Below, one piece after another: positions 35,759 through 41,916 of a stretch of DNA of 41,916 bases; the stretch's first letter is position 1; the number at the start of each line of letters is the position of its first letter. The stretch spans positions 1 through 41,916 of the forward strand of contig JAFSDL010000046.1 of assembly GCA_017436285.1 (NCBI GenBank), read 5' to 3'. The position numbers were made by a program, and so were the translations under genes. The notes below the pieces were generated by a model. The model was given only the letters and a program-made list of their open reading frames with translations. It was not told the origin of the DNA and ran no database searches. The DNA is from Clostridia bacterium (GTDB lineage: Bacteria; Bacillota; Clostridia; Oscillospirales; Acutalibacteraceae).

Positions 35759-36832
35759 TTAATATTTACCTAAATCTGTAATTTGCGGTATTTCGATTGA
35801 TTCTGTATAAAGCGCTCTCGGATTATTTTCATCAAGAACAATAAGTCTTCCTCCGTGCTCCATACCGTATGTAAAGTAGCCTGCACCGAGAGTCTGATAA
35901 AGGTCAATTCCGTCAACCTTCATTTTAAAGTCATTAATGTGGTCGTGGCCGAAGAAGGCGGCAAAAATATCGCCCGTTTTCTTCCAGGATTCAAACTGCT
36001 GAGTGTGGTCATTTTCCATATAGGGAGGGCACGGACATTCTCTTACTCTGCCCTCAAGAATTTCATTCTGAAGATAGAAATATCTTCCGTCACGCTCGAA
36101 TGTATATTCATCATCCTTCGTAACCTCTTTAAAGCCAATCATTTCCTGTTGAACGGGAATATGCTGGAAAAGAATTGCAGGAAGAGGCTTACCGCCATTT
36201 GCTTGCTTTAATTCTGCAGAGCGCTTTTCATACCAGGCAATCTGGTCCTCGTGAACACAGTCGTAAGGGAAATCGCCCTTTCCATTGCTTTGATAGTCAT
36301 TGGAATCAATAAGCCATATAGCAAAAGCATCCTTATCGTCCTTACTGCCTTTGATGGTTACACAGCAGTTGCCTGTTCCGTAAACATCTGCATCATTAAG
36401 ATTTGAACGACAATTAGGGTATTCCATATACATAAGCATCTGAAATTCTGTGTGGAAGCCAATTTCACCATCGTGATTGCCGAAAACAACACAAAGAGGA
36501 ATGTTTCTGTCTCTTATGGGCTTTGTGATTTTTTTAATGGTGCTTTCCACATAGTTATATGTGAATTCTTCCCAATAGCCACTGATATTATCACCACCGA
36601 AAACAACCAAATCGGGATTTGTTTTCGCAACAAGGCTTTCAATAACATTGAGAGTTTCAAGGTCGCGATTTTCAGGAATTGAGCGATTTTCATCATCCAT
36701 TATAGGCTCAACATCGTGAATATCAGTAATATGTAAAATTTTAAATTTACCATCTGCACCGAATTTGAGTGGTGCAGGTGCTTCTCTTTTAAATCTGTCA
36801 GTCTTCCATTTTTTAGGATATCCCATTGCCAT
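35759..36832 (-). CDS. Calcineurin-like metallophosphoesterase (paralogue)
   Basis: This 357-residue protein has ILHITDIHD near residue 34, VFGGDN near residue 78, FGNHDGE near residue 118, an FQHIPVQ histidine and FFGHDHIND near residue 292, a full two-metal phosphoesterase set. No signal peptide is seen. It is a paralogue of the protein at 1321-2430, sharing WLIDSNDY and the KQANGGK region. It is upstream of the GPH symporter by 24 bases, so import and dephosphorylation could be linked. The mini-hairpin array lies just upstream of its start and may affect its expression. Confidence 0.87.
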   Translation of the reverse strand: MAMGYPKKWKTDRFKREAPAPLKFGADGKFKILHITDIHDVEPIMDDENRSIPENRDLETLNVIESLVAKTNPDLVVFGGDNISGYWEEFTYNYVESTIKKITKPIRDRNIPLCVVFGNHDGEIGFHTEFQMLMYMEYPNCRSNLNDADVYGTGNCCVTIKGSKDDKDAFAIWLIDSNDYQSNGKGDFPYDCVHEDQIAWYEKRSAELKQANGGKPLPAILFQHIPVQQEMIGFKEVTKDDEYTFERDGRYFYLQNEILEGRVRECPCPPYMENDHTQQFESWKKTGDIFAAFFGHDHINDFKMKVDGIDLYQTLGAGYFTYGMEHGGRLIVLDENNPRALYTESIEIPQITDLGKY

Positions 36833-36871
36833 AGCGCAACAACCTTTCTTACCATTAATATTTAAAATCTA

Positions 36872-37040
36872 ATTCACCATAGGTGAATATCATATTTTCG
36901 CAGAAAATATATCATAAAACTTGTTTTATATCATGTTGCCGTCAGGCAATATATCATTAAAAATGATATCCGTCTGCGACGGATGATATACCTTCGGCAT
37001 GATATTCGCTTTGCGAATGATATGTTTTGCAAAGCAAAAC
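36872..37040. repeat. Array of nine mini-hairpins with invariant 7-bp linkers
   Basis: Nine short inverted repeats with different stem sequences are joined by a constant linker. On the left the linker is ATATCAT (36887, 36909, 36928, 36951). After a central palindrome (36951-36969) it appears inverted as ATGATAT (36963, 36983, 36999, 37017). Stems are 36872-36888, 36894-36908, 36916-36927, 36935-36950, 36970-36982, 36990-36998, 37006-37016 and 37024-37040, besides the central one. The whole element is therefore roughly symmetric. It lies between an aminopeptidase gene and a phosphoesterase gene, both on the minus strand. I see no coding capacity. Confidence 0.85.
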
Positions 37041-37045
37041 ATTAT

Positions 37046-38272
37046 TTAAAACGCCCAATTCCCCTCTCTGAATATCGGATAAGCAACGCCATCTTTATAC
37101 CCTGTAATTGTGAGGTCGGGTGCGCCAATCATAAAGTCAACGTGAATCATACTGTCATTAACACCCATTGCCTGACATTCCTCAAGGCTCTTTTCCTCAA
37201 AGTTGTCAATTGTATCGCAGAAGCCCCTTCCTAAAGCCACGTGGCAGCTTGCATTTTCATCAAAAAGAGTGTTGTAGAAAAGAATACCTGTATCTGCAAT
37301 GGGGCTGTTATAGGGAATAAGAGCTAACTCACCAAGATATTTTGCGCCCTCATCCATAGAAAGCATTTTATCAAGCAAATCCTTGCCCTCTTCTGCTTCC
37401 CATTCAACCGCCTTTCCGTCCTTGAAGGTGATTGAGAAATTATTTATAATCTGCCCCTGATATGAAAGAGGCTTTGTTGAAACAAGCTTACCCTCTGCAA
37501 TACCCTTTTTAGGTGAAATGAAAACCTCTTCTGTTGGCAAATTAGGGTTAAAGAAATTACCGGAAAGGGTATTTTCACCACCGCCACACCAATGACTTTC
37601 GGGAATAAGACCTGCTTTGAAATCCGTTCCGTTGGAGCTCTTATACTCAAGGTAATCGAATTTCTTTTCCGTAAGATATTTTGTTCTTGCCTTTAAATCT
37701 GCATTGTGATTTTTCCAGGCTTCTTCAGGGTCATTGTCCTTAGTAACATAAACTGTCTGAAGAATTGCATCCCAGAGCATATTATAAGCCTTATTTTTGG
37801 TTTCATTGGGAAAAACCTTTTTAGCCCATGCATAAGAGGGCACTGCCGCAATACACCACTGGTCCTTATTTTCAAGAGCATCGCTGTATTTTTTGGTTAC
37901 TTTATAGCGAGCCATCTGAGATTTCTGCATTTTTTCACGATTAACACCCTTGAGTCCGTCAGGGTCATCGCTTTCAATATAAATTCTGCAGGGAACCTCC
38001 TCAACCATTAATTTAAGTCTTTCCTCCTGCCAGGCAGGAACCTCACTTAAGGATTTAAGAGTGCGGTGCTTGTAGTTAAGCTTTGTAATAGCCTGAAATG
38101 AAAAATCCACCTCAACCCTTGATGCGCCTGCTTTATAGCATTCTCCTACAAGAATTGTAACAAACTCGTGCTGGTCTGCCTCTGCATAAATTCTCACAGG
38201 CTGACCCTTTTTTATATTTGCGCCCACTCTTGCAATAAGGCGGGCATATTTTTTCTGCATTGTTTTGTTCAT
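37046..38272 (-). CDS. M29 family aminopeptidase (AmpS/PepS-like)
   Basis: M29 enzymes are cytosolic two-metal aminopeptidases. The 408-residue protein has the late metal-ligand blocks PTEEVFISPKKG, GELALIPYNSPI, LFDENASCHVALGRGF and DSMIHVDFMIG. The N-terminal domain (VGANIKKGQPVRIYAEADQHEF) is also typical. The ATG at 38272 follows GAGAGG by 6 bases; residues encoded further upstream are not family-like. The gene ends 5 bases before the hairpin array, so the array would be its 3' untranslated region. Confidence 0.92.
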   Translation of the reverse strand: MNKTMQKKYARLIARVGANIKKGQPVRIYAEADQHEFVTILVGECYKAGASRVEVDFSFQAITKLNYKHRTLKSLSEVPAWQEERLKLMVEEVPCRIYIESDDPDGLKGVNREKMQKSQMARYKVTKKYSDALENKDQWCIAAVPSYAWAKKVFPNETKNKAYNMLWDAILQTVYVTKDNDPEEAWKNHNADLKARTKYLTEKKFDYLEYKSSNGTDFKAGLIPESHWCGGGENTLSGNFFNPNLPTEEVFISPKKGIAEGKLVSTKPLSYQGQIINNFSITFKDGKAVEWEAEEGKDLLDKMLSMDEGAKYLGELALIPYNSPIADTGILFYNTLFDENASCHVALGRGFCDTIDNFEEKSLEECQAMGVNDSMIHVDFMIGAPDLTITGYKDGVAYPIFREGNWAF

Positions 38273-38360
38273 AAAAAACCTCTCAAAAGCAAATATATTT
38301 ATACATAATAATTTTACCACAGTAATTGCCCAAATACAATAAAATAAAGGCAAAAAATCA

Positions 38361-38396
38361 AAAAGGAGAAACAACTCACAAGAGTGCTTCTCCCTT
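38361..38396 (-). terminator. Terminator after the SASP gene
   Basis: A stem of about 12 bp (GGAGAAGCACTC against GAGTTGTTTCTCC with one bulge) is followed on the minus strand by TTTTTGATTTTTTG. Confidence 0.8.
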
Positions 38397-38426
38397 TCGC
38401 GAATCAAAAGCTATCTCAGACTACAA

Positions 38427-38633
38427 TTAAACGTTGCCTTCTTCGTAAGCCTTAATCATCTTTTTAACCATCTGACCGCCGATAGAACCAGCCTGACGGG
38501 ATGTGAGGTCGCCGTTATAACCCTGCTTAAGATCAACGCCAACCTCCTGAGCAGCCTCCATCTTTACCTGATTAAGAATCTGCTTAGCATTTGTTTTGTT
38601 GTCTGCGGGCATATTATTGCTTCTTGATGCCAT
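38427..38633 (-). CDS. Alpha/beta-type small acid-soluble spore protein
   Basis: This 68-residue protein coats and protects DNA in the spore. MEAAQEVGVDL (about 25-35) is the germination-protease cleavage region, a variant of the usual EIASE form, and GYNGDLTSRQAGSIGGQMVKKM is the second conserved SASP block. The ATG at 38633 follows AAGGAG, and upstream codons are unrelated. The gene diverges from the aspartokinase gene. It shows the organism can form endospores. A forespore promoter is expected, but I could not fix one by eye. Confidence 0.93.
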   Translation of the reverse strand: MASRSNNMPADNKTNAKQILNQVKMEAAQEVGVDLKQGYNGDLTSRQAGSIGGQMVKKMIKAYEEGNV

Positions 38634-38810
38634 TTCTTTACACTCCTTCGCAATCAATTCTTGCGTTTGCATTTTTATTATTAGAAGATAATTCAAGAAT
38701 ATTGCAAGAAATTTATGGTAGGAAATATTGTGTTTTTGCACAAGAGAGCGCCTTTGTTTTTGTAAATTTTATATGATAGATAGAACTTTCAGATTGGAAC
38801 AATTTTTTTG

Positions 38811-38839
38811 TTGCCAAGCAAGAAAACCAATGATAATAT
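38811..38839 (+). promoter_or_regulatory. Promoter of the aspartokinase gene
   Basis: TTGCCA (38811-38816), 17 bases, TAATAT (38834-38839), with TGA just before the -10 box. The leader to the ATG at 38901 is about 55 bases, too short for a lysine riboswitch. Confidence 0.65.
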
Positions 38840-38900
38840 ATATTGGAAATAAAATGATGAAATTCCCCGATTACTTATTTATTATTTAGGAGAATGTATT

Positions 38901-40214
38901 ATGGTAAAAGTTGTTAAGTTTGGCGGCAGCTCTCTTGCAGATGCAGAGCAGTTCAGAAAGGTTGCCGCAATAATCAAGGCAGAGCCCGAAAGAAGATATG
39001 TTGTTGCTTCCGCTCCCGGTAAAAGATATTCAGAGGATATCAAGGTAACTGATATGCTTTACGATTGCTACAAGCTAGTTAAAGCAAATCAACCCATTGA
39101 CGATGCCTTCAAGCTTATTGAGGACCGTTACAATGGTATAATCAAGGATTTGGGCATCCACCTCTGGCTTCAGCCTGAGTTTGACAGGATTAAAAATGCA
39201 ATTGTTCACCACGCAGGTCGCGACTATATTGCAAGCCGAGGCGAATACCTTAACTCAATGGTTCTTGCTGCCTACCTTGAATATGATTTCATTGATGCAG
39301 AGGACGGTATTTTCTTCAAGGAAAACGGTACTCTTGACACAGAAAAAACAAATGAAGAACTTACTGAAATCCTTGCAAAGCACGAGCACGCAGTTATCCC
39401 CGGCTTCTACGGTGTTATGCCCAACGGTACAATCAAAACCTTCTCCCGTGGCGGTAGCGATATTACAGGCTCAATCGTAGCAAGAGCTATTAAAGCAGAT
39501 ATCTACGAAAACTGGACAGATGTTTCAGGTATGCTTATGGCAGACCCCAGATGCGTTGAAAACCCCAAGGTTATTTCAACAATCACCTATAGCGAGCTTC
39601 GTGAGCTTTCATATATGGGTGCAACTGTTATGCACGAGGATGCTATTTTCCCCGTTCGCGAAATGGGTATTCCGATAAACATCAGAAACACAAACTCTCC
39701 CGAGGATGCAGGTACAATGATTGTATCTTCCGTTGAAAACAACAAGGTTGATACTGTTATCACAGGTGTTGCAGGTAAAAAAGGCTTCTCAGTTATCGCT
39801 ATTGAAAAGGATATGATGAATTCTGAGGTCGGCTTCGGCAGAACTGTTCTTGAGGTTCTCGAAAACTACAACCTTTGCTTTGAGCATCTCCCCTCAGGCA
39901 TCGATACAATGTCCGTTGTTGTTAACGATACCGACTTCCTTCCCGTTAAGGATAATGTTGTAAACGATATTTACAGAAGAACAAAGGCAGACTCCGTAAC
40001 AGTAAACGGTGGTATTGCTCTTGTGGCAGTTGTTGGCAGAGGTATGGCAGGCGCTAAGGGTACTGCAGGCAGACTTTTCAAAGCAATTGCAGAAAACGAT
40101 ATCAATATTAAAATGATTGACCAGGGCTCCAGCGAGCTTAACATCATCGTTGGTATTTCTGAGGATGATTACATCAAAACTCTTAACGCTATTTACCACG
40201 AGTTTGTTGGTTAA
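38901..40214 (+). CDS. lysC: Aspartokinase
   Basis: Aspartokinase makes aspartyl phosphate for lysine, threonine and methionine synthesis and for diaminopimelate in the wall. The 437-residue protein begins VVKFGGSSLADAEQFRKV (the KFGGSS motif) and has an NSMVLAAYL block, FSRGGSDITGSIVARAI and NWTDVSGMLMADPR. Two ACT domains (about 300-437), ending SSELNIIVGISEDD, give feedback control by an amino acid. The ATG at 38901 follows AGGAG. The gene stands alone, with a terminator at 40233. Which amino acid inhibits it cannot be read here. Confidence 0.95.
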   Translation: MVKVVKFGGSSLADAEQFRKVAAIIKAEPERRYVVASAPGKRYSEDIKVTDMLYDCYKLVKANQPIDDAFKLIEDRYNGIIKDLGIHLWLQPEFDRIKNAIVHHAGRDYIASRGEYLNSMVLAAYLEYDFIDAEDGIFFKENGTLDTEKTNEELTEILAKHEHAVIPGFYGVMPNGTIKTFSRGGSDITGSIVARAIKADIYENWTDVSGMLMADPRCVENPKVISTITYSELRELSYMGATVMHEDAIFPVREMGIPINIRNTNSPEDAGTMIVSSVENNKVDTVITGVAGKKGFSVIAIEKDMMNSEVGFGRTVLEVLENYNLCFEHLPSGIDTMSVVVNDTDFLPVKDNVVNDIYRRTKADSVTVNGGIALVAVVGRGMAGAKGTAGRLFKAIAENDINIKMIDQGSSELNIIVGISEDDYIKTLNAIYHEFVG

Positions 40215-40232
40215 ATGAGAGCATAAATCAAA

Positions 40233-40267
40233 AAGAGCTGTAAAAATGATAAGTTTTTACAGTTCTT
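40233..40267 (+). terminator. Terminator after lysC
   Basis: A 14-bp stem with one wobble (AAGAGCTGTAAAAA paired with TTTTTACAGTTCTT) is followed by TTTTTAT. Confidence 0.85.
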
Positions 40268-40280
40268 TTTATACAGCGAA

Positions 40281-40363
40281 ACTTGTTTCTTGCATACGCA
40301 ATAATATAGTTAAAATTCGTACTTGAACTTGTTTGTTGCATATGCTATAATATAGTTAATTCT
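40281..40363 (+). promoter_or_regulatory. Tandem operator-like repeat and promoter of the HTH-DUF3990 pair
   Basis: Two copies of ACTTGTTT(C/G)TTGCATA(C/T)GC(A/T) followed by ATAATATAGTTAA lie 46 bases apart (40281-40317 and 40327-40363). Each copy holds a palindromic core (TTGC-ATAC-GCAA and GCATATGC). The second overlaps a good promoter: TTGAAC at 40323-40328, 17 bases, TATAAT at 40346-40351. Binding by the HTH domain of the downstream protein would block it, suggesting autoregulation. Confidence 0.65.
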
Positions 40364-40379
40364 GAAGGATGTGGTATTT

Positions 40380-41237
40380 ATGAAAAAATTTGAGATAACA
40401 GATGATATTGAAATTATAAAAGAGTTATTGGATATAAATACAACTGAGCTTTCTACACAAATTGGCATTGACCCCTCAACTATATATCGTTGGAAAAAAG
40501 ATGAAGAATCCATTTCTCGCGCAAATCTTGAAGCTTTGTATAATTTTGCATTCAACAAAGGCATACGACTGAACAAAATAAAAGAGCAGCTTTTCAGAGA
40601 AGAGTGCAAAAAAGGCAATGTTATCCTCTTCCACGGGGCAAAAACATATATAGATGGGGATTTGTCAATTGAAAAATCAAAGGATACAAATGATTTCGGA
40701 AAAGGATTTTATTCCGGAGAAAGTTTAGAGCAGTCTGCAATGTTTGTTTCAAATTACCCGAATTCATCTTTATATATTGCGGAATTTGATAAAAACAATT
40801 TAAAGGGAGTTCAGCTTGGAGTAAACCGTGATTGGATGCTTATGATAGCATATTTTCGTAACAGATTGAATGAATATTCAAAACACCCCATAATCAAAGA
40901 GCTGCTCTCACGTTTGGAAGGTGTTGATTATATTGTTGCACCCATTGCAGACAACAGAATGTTTGAAATTATAGATAGCTTTATAGACGGAGAGATAACA
41001 GATATTCAATGTCAGCATTGTCTTTCTGCAACTAATTTGGGTAATCAATATGTTTTTGTTACTCAGAAAGCTTTATCACAGGTTAAAATTCTGCGTCACT
41101 GCTATTTGTGTGAAGCTGAAAAGCAATCTTATATTTCTGTCAGATATGAAGATTCAAGAGTAAGCAACGATAAAGTGAAAATCGCCAGAAAGCAATACAG
41201 AGGTCAGGGAAAATATATAGAGGAGATACTTGAATGA
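40380..41237 (+). CDS. HTH domain fused to DUF3990 (ADP-ribosyltransferase-like)
   Basis: This protein of about 285 residues starts with a Xre-like helix-turn-helix (about 10-62; STQIGIDPSTIYRWKK is the recognition region). DUF3990 follows, with VILFHGAK, DTNDFGKGFYSGESLEQ, NRDWMLMIAYFRN, IVAPIADNRMFEIIDSFIDGEI and NQYVFVTQKAL. DUF3990 is related to ADP-ribosyltransferase folds and is often found in toxin-antitoxin or defence settings. The HTH here is on the toxin-like protein rather than on its partner. The ATG at 40380 follows AAGGA by 10 bases; a GTG 9 bases earlier lacks spacing. It overlaps the next gene by 4 bases. Confidence 0.85.
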   Translation: MKKFEITDDIEIIKELLDINTTELSTQIGIDPSTIYRWKKDEESISRANLEALYNFAFNKGIRLNKIKEQLFREECKKGNVILFHGAKTYIDGDLSIEKSKDTNDFGKGFYSGESLEQSAMFVSNYPNSSLYIAEFDKNNLKGVQLGVNRDWMLMIAYFRNRLNEYSKHPIIKELLSRLEGVDYIVAPIADNRMFEIIDSFIDGEITDIQCQHCLSATNLGNQYVFVTQKALSQVKILRHCYLCEAEKQSYISVRYEDSRVSNDKVKIARKQYRGQGKYIEEILE

Positions 41238-41719
41238 AGCAGATTGATGAAATTGGTTTGAAATTATGTAAATTTCAGGCAGAATTATTTGAAGCGTCAG
41301 TTGTAAAAACGGAGTGCAGTTCGCCGATTTTTCTTCGCAGATTTATGTATTCCTCTGTTGCTGAAAGAATGGATAAAACGGGCTTTTTGTTTGAAGCAAG
41401 CAACATAAGCTCTGTTCTTGATGATATAGAAGAGGAATTTGGGAAATCTGATTACGGCAAGAAAAAATATCATCCTGAAGAACTGTATTGGATGGGATAT
41501 ATATACCGTTATTGGTGTTATACCTATGAAAAAACAAGCAAACAGATTTATAAAATCATTAAACCCGAAGAGTTGAAAAGTCTTTATTTCCCGTATCATT
41601 CCTTAGACCCTGCACAAGCAATAGAAAGAATTATGGAGGCTAAAGGATTGATTGAAAAAGATTTTACTCAAAAAGGTGTGGAAATTTTTCGTAAAATATT
41701 AAAAGAAAAGAAGAAATAA
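41234..41719 (+). CDS. Partner of the DUF3990 protein, putative antitoxin
   Basis: The 161-residue protein has no name I can give with certainty. Its ATG overlaps the DUF3990 stop by ATGA, so the two are translationally coupled. It is soluble, rich in Lys, Glu and aromatics, with helix-rich segments (IDEIGLKLCKFQAELFEAS, EELYWMGYIYRYWCYTY, DPAQAIERIMEAKG). The FLRRFMYSSVAERM motif sits near residues 34-47. It is too long for DUF3791, another common DUF3990 neighbour. An antitoxin or accessory role is inferred only from operon position. Confidence 0.75.
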   Translation: MKQIDEIGLKLCKFQAELFEASVVKTECSSPIFLRRFMYSSVAERMDKTGFLFEASNISSVLDDIEEEFGKSDYGKKKYHPEELYWMGYIYRYWCYTYEKTSKQIYKIIKPEELKSLYFPYHSLDPAQAIERIMEAKGLIEKDFTQKGVEIFRKILKEKKK

Positions 41720-41729
41720 TTTCAAATAG

Positions 41730-41770
41730 TGATAGTGGCGATAAAACAAATTGTTTTATCGCCACTATCA
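41730..41770. terminator. Perfect 20-bp inverted repeat after the DUF3990 pair
   Basis: Positions 41730-41749 are the exact reverse complement of 41751-41770, with one base between. There is no long T-run on the plus strand (ATATAAAAAAG follows). It may be a terminator of limited strength or a protein-binding palindrome. Confidence 0.6.
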
Positions 41771-41824
41771 TATAAAAAAGGGGATGTAAAAAAAGCGCAG
41801 ACCGCATAAAACCATATATACCAA

Positions 41825-41858
41825 GGGGTTCCTACAGTAAAAAAGCTGTAAGAACCCC
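41825..41858. repeat. 13-bp inverted repeat near the right end
   Basis: GGGGTTCCTACAG (41825-41837) pairs with CTGTAAGAACCCC (41846-41858) with one mismatch around an A-rich loop. No gene is visible from 41720 to 41916. It may belong to a transcript outside the window. Confidence 0.5.
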
Positions 41859-41916
41859 ATAAACATATTCAAAACTCAAAAAACAAGAAAAATTAATGTT
41901 TTATGCTACGAACAAA

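Noticed and set aside
36872-37040. CRISPR-like array
   Set aside because: The constant parts are only 7 bp, the variable parts are palindromes, and orientation flips in the middle. No cas genes are present.
38840-38900. Lysine riboswitch before lysC
   Set aside because: The leader is only about 55 bases and holds no recognisable lysine-box elements.
41234-41719. DUF3791 antitoxin
   Set aside because: DUF3791 proteins are about 70 residues and have a different pattern. This product is 161 residues.
1-41916. tRNA, rRNA, insertion sequence or prophage genes
   Set aside because: I saw no cloverleaf with a CCA or TTCGA arm, no rRNA-like stretch and no transposase, integrase or phage structural protein among the reading frames.

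Overview
The window looks like chromosome from an AT-rich, Gram-positive, spore-forming anaerobe, most likely a gut Clostridia lineage near the Oscillospiraceae. The evidence is an alpha/beta-type SASP gene, a T-box leader, strong AGGAGG-type ribosome sites, tRNA-dependent amidation genes, carbohydrate genes (GH92, GH78, a GPH symporter) and NlpC/P60 wall hydrolases. I see no rRNA, tRNA, transposase, integrase or CRISPR array.

Left part (1-8560). A plus-strand operon encodes a CapA-like phosphatase, a calcineurin-like phosphoesterase and an asparaginase-family protein. It meets, at a perfect palindrome, a minus-strand operon of aspS, gatA and gatB behind a promoter and T-box leader. Here AspRS carries a GatC domain fused to its C-terminus. 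The GatA is short and has lost the catalytic lysine and cis-serine of the amidase triad, while GatB looks intact. This AspRS-GatC / degenerate GatA / GatB set is the most unusual system in the window.

Centre (8650-26400). A 1999-residue exported protein has five Fn3-like domains followed by four roughly 400-residue modules (SH3-like, NlpC/P60, SH3-like, Fn3-like). The second P60 domain has lost its catalytic Cys and His. Upstream of it, in one probable operon read leftward from a promoter near 22,690, are a GH92 glycosidase, two zinc-type dehydrogenases, UxaB, UxaA and a lactonase-like amidohydrolase. Together these could oxidise a sugar through an aldonolactone and aldonate to tagaturonate, altronate and 2-keto-3-deoxygluconate. 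Next come an imidazolonepropionase-like amidohydrolase, a 38-residue Asn-rich microprotein and a GH78 rhamnosidase-like enzyme.

Right part (26400-41916). An ECF sigma factor heads an operon with a membrane protein, an ABC ATPase and two paralogous ABC-2 permeases, behind a promoter of ECF type. Then come a single-module P60 paralogue of the giant protein, a small HEXXH membrane protein, a GPH-family symporter and a second calcineurin-like phosphoesterase. A striking array of nine mini-hairpins joined by an invariant 7-bp linker follows. The window ends with an M29 aminopeptidase, the SASP, aspartokinase, and a two-gene HTH-DUF3990 module that looks like a toxin-antitoxin or defence pair with a duplicated operator-like sequence.
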